64,000 nt of DNA from Cyanophora paradoxa (GCA_004431415.1 QPMI01000609.1:124001-188000), one strand, 5' to 3'; shown: positions 11,778-23,937, numbered from the stretch's first letter. The notes: generated by a model from the sequence alone, not told the origin. Program-made: numbers and translations.

Positions 11778-13220
11778 ATGGAAAGTCTGCAGCGGAAGCT
11801 CGGGGGCGCCCTCGTCGAGATCGCCTTCATGCTACCCCCCGACGTCCAGCGCCTCGTCGAGGCACGTACCCCCCTCCCTCTCGCCCCCAAACCGCGTAAC
11901 CCCCCCGCAGGACCAGAGCCGGGGCTTGAACCTTCTGATCCTGGGCAACCGCCGCTCGCACGCCGAGCTCATCGCCAAGCTCAAGGCAGGCCGGACCGCC
12001 CCCCCTTCGCATTCGCCCCCCGCGGGATCCGAACCCCGGACCGCAGGTGACGAACGTGGAGCGGGAGCCGGCGGCGCGGGTCCTGTGGAAGCAGCGCCTC
12101 GCCTGATGGCGCCGCCCGGCCTCTGTCACGAGCGCGCCCTCGGTACCCTATCCGCCCTCCCCGCGCGACGCTTCTTTCCCCCCCCCCCCGTTGACCGTTA
12201 CCCCCCAGCCGCCTTCAAGGCGTATATATATACGCAGGCGTACCTGGAGATCGTCGCTGACCTGGCGGCGAAAGGCGCGCTCTTCGGCACGGCGGCGGCC
12301 ATGGTGAAGTCCGACCCGACGAGCATTAATATTCGCGCCTCCCGGAGTCCGACGTGGACGCAATCGCCCGGTCGGCCGCCATGGTGCGCCGCCGCGTGCC
12401 CGCGCTAGCGCTCCGATCCTGCCCGGCGGCTGGCGTCTGAGACCGTCGGACGCCGGGCCGCCGATATCGATCGCGCGACTGCAGCTCCGCACCATGGCCA
12501 TCGTTCCGTCCGCTGTGTACGATTTGCGACCGCCTCGCGCGCGCGCGCGCCGCGCCGGCGCCGCTCACGGGTGGCCCCCTGCAGCGTACGCGTCGAGCCG
12601 GCGACGCCGAGCGCGAAGGGCCCCACCGTCGCAGGCTACCAGTTCCAGTGCGGCTGCGCATGCGACATCGCTCTGATCAAGGCGCGCGCGCGTCGCCTGA
12701 ATTCGAACTTGCCGACCGCCCCTCTGAGCCGCGCCGCCTGCAGCTGCAGGACCCGAGCGCCGCGGCCGTCTCGCTCACGCCGGCGCCCAGCTCCGAGTCC
12801 ACGCAGTCCGGGGTCCTTTGGGGCTTCTCCGGGCCGCTCAGCGGCTCTCTGTCGAGAAGCTGGTCGAGGGCGTCCGCGGCGAGCTCGCTGACTCAGTGAC
12901 CACCCCGTGTACGGCCCCGCGTTGGTCCGCGCGCCCTCGCTCGGCAAATTTTTAATTAAACCGTACCCCGCTGACTCGCTCCCCAGCAACCGGCGGAGGC
13001 CCCGGCTGCAGAGGAGGCGCCGGCGTCCGACGAGACGCTCGAGGGTGCGCCTGCGATCCGATCGCCCGCCGCTGATCGCCGCTGATCATGATCGCCGCTG
13101 TCGCGCCGGCGCAGCCTGCAGCTGGGACCCCCTCGTGGCCCTCGCGGGGAAGGGGCCTCGGAGGATGTGGAGCCCGCAGACGTCGAGGGTGACACGGAGG
13201 CCTCCGAGCCTCTCCTGTAG
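11778..13220 (+). CDS. Unrecognised gene with acidic C-terminus
   Basis: Exon 1 starts at ATG 11778 and reads MESLQRKLGGALVEIAFMLP. It joins through two introns with GC donors (11862 and 11986) to GLNLLILGNRRSHAELIAK and TNVEREPAARVLWKQRL, where a TGA follows at 12104 unless a further intron removes it. Beyond lie exon-like pieces: AYLEIVADLAAKGALFGTAA (12239-12300), an acidic Ala/Glu-rich piece at 12990-13050, and a final acidic exon ending GDTEASEPLL and TAG at 13218-13220. The first three pieces look like a helical coiled-coil tail. The gene could instead end at 12106, with a second gene from 12.2 to 13.2 kb. I assign no family. Confidence 0.45.
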
Positions 13221-13329
13221 GCCGCGGCCGTGCACGCGCTGTTTAATTTATTTATACGAGCGATCGTGATCGTGTTTTATGCGCTTCCGCATCCGTGTTT
13301 TTGATCGTGAGCGAGCGTTAATTTATTTT

Positions 13330-13860
13330 AACCGGTACCGCATCCTCGGCGCTTTTAGGCAGCCCTTCTGGCCCACCCGTTAAAGCTGCCGCGCATGGAC
13401 CTACAGTACTCCGTATACGCTGGATGCCCTGGACGCCCGGCGGCCCCGGGCCCTCCCGCAGCGCTCGCTCGCGGGGGCGCGGACGCGCACGTACGAGTCC
13501 TATAGCTACCGCCGCTACTACTCCGCCGCCGGGCGCCGTCCGCGTGCGCCGTGGCTCCGCCAACGCCGTCTTCCTCCGCGGCTCGTCCTCAGAGCGCATC
13601 GCAGGGGGCGGTGGAGGAGGGCCAGAACCTGGTCATGCAGGATCGCACCTGGCAGCACAAAGTCCCGGAGTCCGCCCCAGCGCCCTCTTGCGCCGCCTTG
13701 CTCGGGCACCTCCTGACCGCACGCCCCGCCCCGCCCGCCGCAGTGCACGTGGCTGACTATGGTGGGCAACCTGAGGCGCGCCCGCATTTTTGTGGCAGCG
13801 CGTGCAATCATCACCAGATCTCATATGCATCCACGGATAGCACAATATTAATGACTCAGT
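13330..13860. other. Possible exons, not resolved
   Basis: Short plus-strand open pieces (for example RTYESYSYRRYYSAAG at about 13485 and CTWLTMVGNLRRARIFVAA at 13742) are bounded by CGCAG-like acceptors. I could not join them in one frame, and no family is recognised. Confidence 0.2.
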
Positions 13861-14132
13861 GAGCCCTGATGCATGCTACACCACTGCGCATGCGCGGACT
13901 ACTAGGCCCTGAGGAAGAATGAATTCGAAGTGTGCACATATATATAGATCATGCATATATTCATGTATACGTAGTCGAAAGCGAAAAACGAAAGCGAAAA
14001 AAAGATGCCTGGTTTTTTAATACACTATGCTTAAAAGCCTTGAAGAGCCTTTACGTACACCTTGCAATTGAACTTAATCTGATTTATTTATCATCGTGGG
14101 ACGATTGGTATTTTACTATAGCTAGTAATGCA

Positions 14133-17100
14133 TCAAGCACGCCCCGCGAGCAGCAGAGAGACTGCCGCTGCGAGAAGGACGAGCATGATCTGGGGCCCGG
14201 CGCTACGTGCCGCCGAAAGGCGGGGCCAGTAAGGCACGCCGCCGACATTAGCGTTCGTGGTCGTCACAGGCAGCGTCGACATCAGCGAGAACTGTCGCGG
14301 GGCGAACGTGATCAGAACTTTTATCTGGGCCGGTAATTTGCAGCTCCGCACCGGGGTGAGGTGGTTGCAGGTGGCGGTGTAGGCGCCTGCGGCGGCGGCG
14401 GCGGTGGCGGCCGAGCAGACCTCCCAGGCCTTGCTGGTGGCGTTGAAGAAGACGAGGGAGACGGCCTGGCCCGCCGCGACCGTCACGCCGCTCGCGACGG
14501 GGACCGTGAAGCCGACGCCCGCGCCGAACTCGCTGCTCAGCTGCTTCACCCTGCCGGCGTCGTCGAGGCCCGTCGCCGTGACGTCCAGGATCGGCGCGAC
14601 GAGGCGGTAGCCCGCCGGCGGCGCGGGGAAGGACGACGCGTTTGCGTACACGCGCACGAGGGCCTGTTCGAATTCGGAGCTCGAAGTCAAGGGGCCAGAA
14701 ACACAGAGCGAGGGAAATAATTAAAGTCAGCACCTGGAAGTTCTTGCTGCCCCACGCGTTGGTGGGGAAGGTGATCTGTCGGATAGAGAGTAATTCTGTA
14801 AGCACGCGGCGCGCGAGCTTCAAGCGAACGAATCACGCACCGACGCCCCCGGAGCGTCCGAAATGCCGCCGAAAGTGACCCGGGAGCCGGCCGAGGGGCA
14901 CACCTGTACATCAAATTTTAATTGTAAATCACAATTCATAGTGTTCGAGTACTAGTCGAGTAAAGGGCGCGGACCTTGAAGCCCCAGGGGTCGAACTCGG
15001 TGGCGCGCTCCTGCTTGTCGCACGGCGTGTCGGGGCTGCTTAGCACGATCTGTCAAGAGTGCATTAAATATTTACACTTTCGTTGTCAGCCAGGTCAACT
15101 GTCGACGCTTGGCGTCACCTGGGCGGCCACTTGGTTGAGGGCGGTCTGCGTCTCGGCGCGGATGGAAGCGGCGGCCGTCGAGGTGGCGGGGATCGCGGAG
15201 AGCAGCCCCGAGAGGCTCGTCTGCAGGCTCTGCGCGGCCCCTCGCGCTCAGCAGACGCTTCCGCGCGCGCAGCCGGTCATCGACACCCCGCACCTTCGCG
15301 TCGATTCCGGCTGTGGTGGTGAGGTTCTGCAATTGCAGTTTTCATCATCAGTGAAACGGGCTATAATTGTCGGCGGGAATATCGCAAGCTCTCGCACGGG
15401 GTTGGCCTTGATGACGTTCATGAGCAGCGTGGCGCCCTGGACGGCCGTGGCTTCAGAGACCGCGCCGGTCTTGGCAGCGACGGGCGCGATCGACGAGAAG
15501 AACGCGACCAGCGCCCCCGCATTCTGCGAAGGAGGAGGGGGCTCGCGAATTACGACGCCGCGAAAACACCTATGTTTGCGAAATTGCTGTGTACCGCGGT
15601 GTTAGTGAGATCGACGCCCGACTTGGTGGCTTCTGTCGTCACAGCCTGTGATCGTGCGATCGCTTCATTAAGAGCGGGCAAATTGCGATGATCAGGCCCA
15701 GGGCGGCGCCCACCGTCATAACGTTAGACATAACGGTCGAGAAGGAAGCGAGGAGGCTGTCGATCGCGCCGAGCGCCGCGCGGCGAAGGCGGCGGAGCTG
15801 GACGCCGGTCGCCTTGCTGTAGCGGTCCTTGAGGGTGCCGATGAGCGCCAGGATCTTGTTCATCTTCGTTGCGAAGTCGTCGCTGCTCTGCGCTCGCAGA
15901 CGCGGGAAGGATTCAGCGCCCGGATCTTCAATTCAAATTCGATCGAAATCAAAACAAATCAGCGGCGCACGTTCAGGATCGCGGTGACCTCCTTGTTGAC
16001 GGCGTCCACCGCCGCCTGCCGAGAGCCCGAGCCGTTTCATCCTTTCGGGATCGAGCGAGCGAGCGGCCGCGGGGCGCGGACATTGAAGTCGGCGACGGCG
16101 TTGCCGGTGGCGGGGACGAGGGCCTTGACCTCGACCGCTGCGGCGATTGCGAAGGCCGTCGCGCGCCCCGCGCCGTCCTCCACCGCCACGCTCAGCTTCG
16201 CCGTCCGCGTCGCCCCGCTCTGCGCGCGCGCAGATTCATACTGGATGGCCGCAGAAGGCTCGTTGGAGCTCGAGCGCGCACGTCGGGGAAGAAGAAGACG
16301 ATGTTCTCGGTGAGGACGTCGAGGGCGAGGGGCGCGGCCGAGAGGTCCGACGTCACAGTGTATTTGAGCGGCCGCGATGCCGACTGCCACCCCGAGCACG
16401 TCACCTGAGCCCCGCGCCCCGGACCCATGTCGGCCGGATTTCCAGGCTGCGTTTCCCGAGCCCGGAACGCTCCGGTGCACGTACACGTAGCGCACCGTAA
16501 CCTTCTCCACGCCAGCCTGGACTGAGAGAGGAGAGACGGTGCACGTGCCTCCAGAAGGAGCCGCGTCTGCATTCCGGATTCCGTTAAAATAATTAGCGTA
16601 ATGCAGGGCCCGGGAATGCACAGCGGTCCGCGCACTCGCGCTGGGATTCGGAGTTGCGATCACAGTCGGGAGCGCTGTCGGGGATCTGGATCCGAAATGT
16701 AAAACATAGACATCGCAATCAATTGATCATGACTCAGCACGCACGCTTGCGGCACGGTGGCCGGAGCAGTGGTCTGCAGGGACGAATTCATCAAATAATT
16801 TCATTATAAACAATATAGTTTAAAGCCGAAAGGGGCTGAAAGAAATAGCATCTATATAGCTAAGCAAAAGACAACGCACGGGAGTTGGAGAGTTCGGCGA
16901 TGGCGATGGGGATGGCCTGCGTGCATTTAAAAAATGTTAACATATATTAATTGCGTGCGCACAGTACTAGTACTTTATGCCAACCTATCTATATCGCAAC
17001 ATTAATCCCCTGCCGGTGCGCACGAGGGGCTGGGGCTCGGCGAGGGGGTGGGGTTGCAGATGCTCTCGAAGACGTCCTCGTGGCGCCGGGCCGCGCACTC

Positions 17101-19099
17101 CATCGTCACGTTGCCCACTCGCGTCGCGTCTCGCTTGAGCTTCGACGAATCCGCCAAGGTGCTCGATCCCTAAAATTAAATCGAAATGTTAGCGATCGAT
17201 ATCGAAAATGCATATGCTGAAAGGCTGCAGCCCAAGCTCGAGGCATAACCCCGGCCCGTCGAAGCCGTCCACAGATCCTAAGAAAGAGAACCGATCGTAT
17301 CGGCTCGCACCGAGGGTTCGTCGAACTTGTACCACATCGCCAGAGGGTGCTTCTTGTACATCGTGCAGCTGATACCGTTGTTGTAGAGATCGGTAACGTC
17401 GGATTCCGAGAGAGTGGCGTTCCAGATTCTGAACCTGATTATAACCCATGGCCAGTGTAAATAGAAGAACTGTGCACGTGATGCATCTATGTGCGATCAA
17501 GCGATTGTCTCACTCAGCTATGGTGAGATCGTCAGCTCCAGCCATATGGTAAAATTTAGAGCCATCCAATTGATCATCAAGCTGCGCGCAGCGAATCAAT
17601 GTTGATCAAATTCTCATTCTGGGAAATGCATTTGAAGGAGCACCCAATTCGCGCGGCCGAATACGTTGAATGCACGATCGAATGACCCGATAGGCTCCGC
17701 TCCGTAATTGTCCCGGCCCTGCGGACTCTTATCAGCCGCCCGCGCGGTGCGGAATGCAGTGGCTAATGCATATATGACGCAATCGCAAATATCAACGTTG
17801 CTTGCCTTGTACCAGATACCGCCGAAAGGGCTTTTTACTCGGTTCACTGTTACTTTATCGGGGGTGCAGGCCTCGTATTCGGATCTCGCAGTATTCGGGT
17901 TGCATGGGGCCCTCTTGGTGGCATTTACGTACGTTGTAACAGGAGCCGCACGGCCTGCTGTGTCGGCGTAGATATAATCACCATTCGTATCGAGCTTCGG
18001 GAATGTTCCGTCGACGTCACGTACGACCAAAGACGCTGTCCCGTCTTGGGTCGCGCCGATGGCGATTACGATATGGGCCCATTCCCCAACCTGCATGCGT
18101 TCAAGAAAATGAAGAACTTCAATAAATTAAGATTAGTCCATAGATAGCTAAAGAGCTGCTCGCACGGGGATGCGCTCTGCGGTCGAGCTGTTGGTCATCA
18201 AGTCCACTAGAAATCCTTCATTACTGTTTGTCGCAGGATTGTCGAGGCTCGAGCGCAGCATAAGATACGCCCGTGTCTGCGAGCATAGACCGCACGTCGC
18301 GTTCAATCAATGCGTCAGCAAACCTAGTAGACCTGCAGCTGAACTTCGGAAATGCCGCACTTTGGCATCATATGATGCATATTTTAAGTAAAGTGTGAGA
18401 TCAGAGTCGGTGTCCCCTTCTTTCACGGAAAAGCTGAAAATGGGAACTTTATCAGCAAAAGGTCCGGTGGCGCCGATTTCCGGACTCGAGTTGATCTTCA
18501 TCCTGCGCGCGGCGATTCCATCCTTATGTCAGATAATTTAATAAGGACCGTCGGACTCAAGACGGCGAATGTGTAACTCGCAATGTGTAACTCGCAATGT
18601 TTAATGTTGCGCATATGCATGCGCATGCGTGCATTTGCGCACCAGAATTCTGATGCATATATGTATATATATGCAAAGTGCATTCGCGTCAGCAGATGCA
18701 TTCGCATCAGCCGAATTCGAAAGCATACAAGCCATAGCGCGCATTTATAGAACTGACCGATAGTCATGGGATTTGAGAGGATCACGGTGTGGTTGACCTG
18801 GATGAAGGCAGCCTTGGATACAATTACCCATCCGTCCGTATTAAAGCTTCCCGCAGCAAGTTCGGCATCGTAATTGGGCCAGCGTGCGCCTGATTGTGAG
18901 CCATGCATATGGCCGGGGGCATGGCCATGCAACAGTGAGTATATAACAGCCGTCAACGTCAACGATCAGGGCGCCGCGGCGGGCGCGAGGACGAACCGCA
19001 TGTCGGGACGGCGGCTGCTTCGCCAAGCGCGACGTTGCAGGCCAGCACCGCCACCAGGGCGAGCGCAAGGGCCGCAAGCTGCAGGTGCGAGGCGCGCAT
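14133..19099 (-). CDS. Secreted LamG and REJ domain surface protein with GPI-type tail
   Basis: About 20 exons are read on the minus strand. Met at 19099 begins a classic signal peptide (MRASHLQLAALALALVAVLA, then CNVALGEAA). Next comes a concanavalin/LamG-like domain: GSFNTDGWVIVSKAAFIQ (about 18830), FSFSVKEGDTDSDLTLYLKY (18440), VGEWAHIVIAIG (18090) and WNATLSESDVTDLYNNG (17430), the usual final LamG strand. A Pro/Ser linker (NPTPSPSPSPS, 17030) leads to a region typical of REJ domains: AQVTCSGWQSASRPLKYTV (about 16390) and LSVAVEDGAGRATAFAIAAA (16170), then helical exons at 15.1-15.9 kb. The C-terminus is a hydrophobic segment (IMLVLLAAAVSLLLAGRA, stop 14133) with almost nothing after it, as in GPI-anchor signals. 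Likely an extracellular, cell-surface protein; the ligand is unknown. Confidence 0.75.
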
Positions 19100-20130
19100 G
19101 CTTCTGACAGCCCGATGCGAGGCAAGCGCTGTCGATGTCCTGGGCCTCCTGAGGTCCTGGCTGAGGATCATGTTCGAATTCGACGTCAAGACAATGAACC
19201 CACTGGGGCAAGCTAAGCTTGCAAGTTTCAAGTTTGTGCCACCGTTAAGTCGGCGTTAACGTTGCCTGTGAACTTGCCAGTGTAAGTTGCCAGTGTCAAC
19301 TTGCCACCAATGCCCGGCCATGGTCACGCTGACTCACGCACCCGGCGCACCGCGGCCGGGTCACGGACTCACGGTCCGGGCCCGGGGTCCGGGGACCGCG
19401 GCCGGGGTCACGGCGGGGTGCCGTATATATATACGTAGTACGTACTCATGCCAGAGTCGGGGGCAGCCAGACGGATCAGTGACTACCGACGAGTCTACCG
19501 TAGTACCGTAGTACTACCTATATATACGGACTGCCGCAGTACTAGCTATAGTGCGCCGCGGGAATTCTAGATCTACCGTAGGTAGGGGTCCGGCCGGTCC
19601 GTCAAAGTTGGGAATTATGCGATAGCCCTAGCCGCAAAAGCCGGTATTATGCCATGACCATGCCGGCATGGCTAGCCGCCAAATTGCCGGCAGGTATGCC
19701 GGCATGAAGGCATAGCCGCTGAGTCTGTACCCGGCTGGTGTTCGGCTTGCAGACAAGCCGGCGACCGGAGTGAGACAAGCCCTCGAGCTCTTCCCCAGCC
19801 TGGCCCAGGGCCGGGGGGCCGGGGGGATACTGGTCGGGCATAGTCGGCATGAAGGCTCTGGCTGAAGCCGGCAAAGCCGGCGCCGGCATGTCAAGCCAAA
19901 AGTCGGCATTATGGCATGAGGGTCCAAGCCAAAGCATGACGGCCGGCCGGCCGGCATGGCCTACGGCCGCCGAGTCCGTAGTGACTCCGTACTAGTCCGT
20001 ACGACTCCGTAGTCACTGACTACTATAGTCTATAGGCTATAGCTAGACTAAGCTAGTACCGTACGTAGTGCGTTCATGATCATTGCCATATGAATTAAAA
20101 ATTGCATGGCCATGCATGGCAGCTCAACCA
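19100..20130. other. Intergenic, palindrome-rich
   Basis: GCCGGCAT/ATGCCGGC words recur at 19640-19960 and CCGGGCCCGGGG words at 19350-19420. ATTATGCCATGA (19647) and ATTATGGCATGA (19909) bracket the former stretch. I see no gene. The 19.1-19.2 kb part may be the promoter of the LamG/REJ gene. Confidence 0.4.
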
Positions 20131-21892
20131 GCCTACTACTGTAGGAATGCTTTTTTAGCCGATGTTTTAAATTGCCGTAAATTGCCGAGAGGCCGAATTC
20201 GGCAATTTTAAGCCACGGCAATTCCGCTCGTCCCCCCCCCCGTCCCTCGGCGCAGCCGTCGGCGTTCGCGGCACAGTTTGAATTCGCCATGAGCGACGAG
20301 GCGCCGAGCAGCTTCGCAGCAGACGTCCGCGCGGCGCACGCGCGCCCTCAGTCTAGCCTCACGCGCTTCTTTGGAGCCCCGCAGAAGAAGCTGAAGCCGA
20401 CCACTGTAGCTGCTGGTGTGACGCAGCTGCCTGATCCGCGCGCGCCCGGACGCACGCCGGCGGAAGCTAAGCGTGTAGCGGCGGCGAACGACGGCGTAGA
20501 GGATGCCATCGCTAAGAAACAGAAGCGCGCTAGCTACGGCATCAACAAGATCCCCGGGGAGCTAAAGTTGCAGATAGCTAAGTATCAGATCGTGCACAAC
20601 TCCGGCACCGCGACAGCGCGGTACTTCCGGGTGAAGCTCGAAGCTCTGGGCGTCACTCTCGATGAGTCCCGTGCGCGCCGCTGGGCGGCGAAGCTTCAGA
20701 CAGCGTCAAAGCTCGAGAACGCAGCCGGGCCTCTTTCGATCACAGTCTGGCCGTCCGCAAAGCGGGGCCGTGCTCCGAAGCTCGGCACGCAGCTCACAGA
20801 ATACGTGAAGACATACATCCGCGAGCTGCGCGATCATGGCTGCGTAGTCAACTCAACCGTAGCTATCGGCGCAGCACACGGGATCGCAGAGGGCCCCCCC
20901 CCCTAGATCTCACAGGGAGCGGCCCCACAGGGGAAGACGGACCAGTGCCACAAGTTCGCAGAGGGGATCGCCCCTGAGGACTGGTGGATCGACCACTCCC
21001 CCAAGCACTGGTCCACAGAAGAGACCATGCTTCGCTACGGTTCTCTCCCTCTCGCCCTCACGTCACGCCTCGCACTGACCTCGCGCAGAGGAGCACATTC
21101 TCGCCCCCTACAAGAAGCTCGTCGTTGACCAGAAGGGCCTCGAGGAGGACCAGATCGGCCTGCTTGTCTTCGATAACTACGCGGCCCAGGTCCGCTCTAG
21201 TCTCTCGCTCTCAGTCTCTCGATCTACCCCGTGACCCCGAACTGCTGCAGTCTGGCGCGAAGTATCTCGAAGCCTGCCAACTGGGTGGATGGATCACCTA
21301 CCAGCTCCCCCCCAACTGCACTGGTGTGCGTTCTCTGACCTGATTTTCCTCGAGTTTTTGAGCCCTCTCACGCGCAGGAGAGCTGCAGCCCTGCGATGCC
21401 CTCCCGAACGCAACCTTCAAGAACGGTGTCCGGAAGCGCTTCACCAAGTGGTATGCGGACGAAGTGTCCCGCGGCATCAGCCAGTGGCGCAAGGCCAACC
21501 CTCAGTCGATTGAACGCCCGCCTGTGACCAAGGTCGACGTCACTCTCACGCGCATCAAGGCCCCTCACCTGCGCTGGCTAGTCGAGAGCTGGCAGGACCT
21601 CAAGGCTAAGCCCCAGCTCATCCGATCTGCCTGGGACAAGTGCCTCAACGGCAAGGGCCCGCAGCCTGAGTCGACGCCGCAGCCGGCCGCGGAGGCCGCC
21701 GCGGCCGCAGCCGGCGCCTCTAGCTCGCAGTCATAGTCAGCCTTAGCTATTTTGTACCTTGGGGGGGTTAATTTCCTGCCCCATACAACCGAAAATTTTC
21801 AATTCGGCAATTTATCACCACGGCAATTCCGGTTTTGGTCGAATTCGGCAATTTAACTACGCGGCAATTTAAGCATTCCTACAGTAGTAGGC
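20131..21892 (+). mobile_element. Pogo/Tigger-like DNA transposon, about 1.76 kb
   Basis: Inverted ends GCCTACTACTGTAGGAATGC (left 20131-20150) and its exact complement at the right (21873-21892) enclose a transposase gene. Subterminal copies of AATTGCCG and its complement CGGCAATT recur inside both ends (20170-20225 and 21795-21870), probably binding sites for the transposase. A TA target duplication, the rule for this superfamily, cannot be separated from the TA dinucleotides within the ends. Confidence 0.85.
20289..21736 (+). pseudogene. Pogo/Tigger-like transposase, internally deleted
   Basis: The first exon (ATG 20289) gives a basic N-terminal region with a helix-turn-helix part (GELKLQIAKYQIVHNSGTAT) and the VVNSTVAIGAAHGI segment that precedes the catalytic core in this family. 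At 20894-20903 a C10 run is followed by an in-frame TAG, and the sequence resumes in the same frame at ISQGAAPQGKTDQCHKF. Later parts fit a DDE_1 (CENP-B/Tigger) core: HSPKHWSTEETMLRY, IGLLVFDNYAAQ (second catalytic Asp) and QLPPNCTGELQPCDALPN. Introns are inferred at about 21041-21091, 21190-21249 and 21323-21379. The stretch that normally carries the first catalytic Asp (about 100 residues) is absent, so the enzyme should be inactive. The end is a Pro/Ala-rich tail (stop 21734). Confidence 0.8.
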
Positions 21893-22015
21893 TACTAGTA
21901 GGATACTAGTAGGCTAGTAGTAGCTACCGGTACCGGTACCGGGCCGGCCTCGACGTCGACCCGGCGCGGCGGACGTCGACCCGCCGGGGCCGCCGCTAAT
22001 TAATTAATCGATGGC

Positions 22016-22458
22016 ATTCGATGCAGTGTTGTCGTTATAACGTACTTGGGAAAACGGGTCGTTATAACGTGACCGTTATAACGCGTTATAACGGATAATG
22101 ACGCGTTACTTTCGTCATTTTGAATATTATATTATATTAAATATTCATTAAATATATTCCATTTCCTGCACGGGTACTTACGCTCGTACGTGACCGCGGT
22201 CTGCCAGCGACCGCCGGCGAGCTTCCTAAGCCTTCCTTGCATGTGCAAACATCTTCTTAGCTGTTCTTAGTGTTCTATCGTAGTTTTATGTCATAAATGC
22301 GCTAAAATACGATGAAATACGCGAGTTAAGGGGGGGTGAAGCTCGTTAATAACGACTGTCCGTCATATTGACTGGGGTCGTTATAACGCGTTATTAACGT
22401 GACGTTATAACGTCATCCGTTATAACGGTGACGTTATAACGACAACACTGATTCGATG
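22016..22458. mobile_element. hAT-type MITE, 427 bp, with 8-bp target duplication
   Basis: Terminal inverted repeats CAGTGTTGTCGTTATAACG mark 22024 and 22450. The direct repeat ATTCGATG lies immediately outside (22016-22023 and 22451-22458). An 8-bp duplication and ends beginning CAGTG are typical of hAT elements. Several further CGTTATAACG palindromes line both subterminal zones. The interior is AT-rich with no frame, so it is non-autonomous. Confidence 0.9.
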
Positions 22459-22469
22459 CCATGATGCGC

Positions 22470-23735
22470 TTTTCGATCGCGAGGTTAACCGTTAACGTTC
22501 GCGCTGCAACTTAGCCTCGAGCTCAGGGCCTGCAAGTCGCGCGTCGAGCTCTTCAATGTTCAAGTTCGATCCGGTGTTACACGGTGTTCGCGATCGAAAT
22601 TCGAATTCGTATACTGTAGAACTAGAAATATATATTTATAGTACAAAAAAGTTTTGAGCGGTGCTGGTGTCTAGAGACTGTGGCCGGTAATTCACCAAAA
22701 AAAAAATACTAAATATTTCTCGCCTGCATGCTAAAGCCGAGATTTCTTAGGGGTAGTCCCTTCTCCGCCATACAAAAGCCCTCCGAAGACCGATCGCGAG
22801 TCTGATTCGCGACCTATCAAAGATTTTGCCCCTGCTAAAGTGACAGTTTTGGCGAACTACTAATTATTTTCCTGTACTAAGTAAACTAGTTCTACAGTAC
22901 CGGTATACGTATTCTGACAGCAAGATCTAGAGCGGCGCGCGCAAAATCGAAGAACAGGACGTCGGCGCCGGCGCTGTACATGTGTCGTGCCGCAGTGCCC
23001 GATCGCTACTGGTATCGAAATCGCGACGGGCCCGCGGCCGCGGGCATCCGATGATCTGGGCATGCCTCGCGATCGAGCTCGAGCTCCGGCCTGCGTCTGG
23101 TGCGCTTCGACCGCGCTCGCGCCGCGCGCTCGCTCTCGGACGTTTTAAATTTAATTTCCAAATCCTCGTGCGCAGCGTTCGCGATCGAGTGTGCATGTTG
23201 ACGTTGCCAGAGCGGAAGCTGATCATGAGCTCGAGGGCGTGCACGTTCAGCTCGGAGAAGTGACCATGGACATCGATGGCGAGGGACTTGAGCGCGCGAT
23301 CGACTCCCGGGTCCTGGAAGTGCACTGTCGCAGCAGCTCGCGAACGAGACACCTACAGACACGCTATCGACGTGGCGGGACAGAAATTCTCGGAGGGCAC
23401 GAAGCTCGCCGCCGACACCTGCAGACACGCTGTCGACGTCTGCAACCACGCCCTCAGAATTTTCTGGCGGATCGCCCTATCAATGGTGCGTACACGATCC
23501 GGGATCCGCGGCCGTTAATATATATCGCAATGCCTCGCAATCGGTGCCGTTTCTGGCTTAAGCTTGTATATAATTATAGAACTCATGATCAATGTTTAAT
23601 TGTACACCTGAACAGATTTTGGCATTTGCGTTTGTCGTGGTCATGATCATGATCATCATCATCATCATGGCCTCGATGGGGTCTGCGATCCCCTCGCTGG
23701 CGCTGTGGCACTTCCCAGACACCCCGCCCTCGTGA
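22470..23735 (+). pseudogene. Decayed left copy of the 22-residue-repeat membrane protein gene
   Basis: This is a duplicate of 27.83-28.68 kb. Homology begins just after the hAT MITE, so the first coding parts are missing. The acceptor before the second exon is changed (GCGCGCAG in the right copy, GCGCGCAAAA here). The repeat exon 23176-23485 is 310 nt, against 306 nt in the right copy, giving a net +1 frameshift between the acidic lead (VHVDVARAE) and the repeats. A 284-bp element is inserted at 22614-22897. The last exon (23616-23735) is still open and encodes the membrane segment with two extra Ile codons from an ATC expansion. It has one fewer 66-bp repeat than the right copy. Confidence 0.7.
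22614..22897. mobile_element. 284-bp inserted element with 12-bp inverted ends
   Basis: CTGTAGAACTAG at 22614 and its complement at 22886-22897 bound an AT-rich block with no gene; TA lies outside both ends. The right duplicate (about 27900-27912, GAATTCGTATTCTGACAG) has no insertion, so it acts as an empty site. An inner 47-bp piece (22661-22707) recurs inverted at about 56459-56505. Confidence 0.75.
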
Positions 23736-23937
23736 TCGCGCTTCTATATGTAGCTACCGTGCTCGAGCTTGCAAAAACAATTGATCGAGCTCAATCTTTG
23801 CCTCTTCAGGAGAAAAGAACGCAGGGCCCCGCGACCGAGGGCGGTGGGCTGGGATGAGTGCGGGTAGAAGCTCGTTCTGGGGGAGATCTAGGGGAACGCC
23901 GGGCGCCGCGACCGGGGGCGGCGCCGGCGGGCTGCAG

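Noticed and set aside
20880-20910. The transposase stop as a simple sequencing error in the C run
   Set aside because: The frame before and after the stop is the same, so a base slip does not explain it; family motifs normally between the two sides are absent, which needs a deletion.
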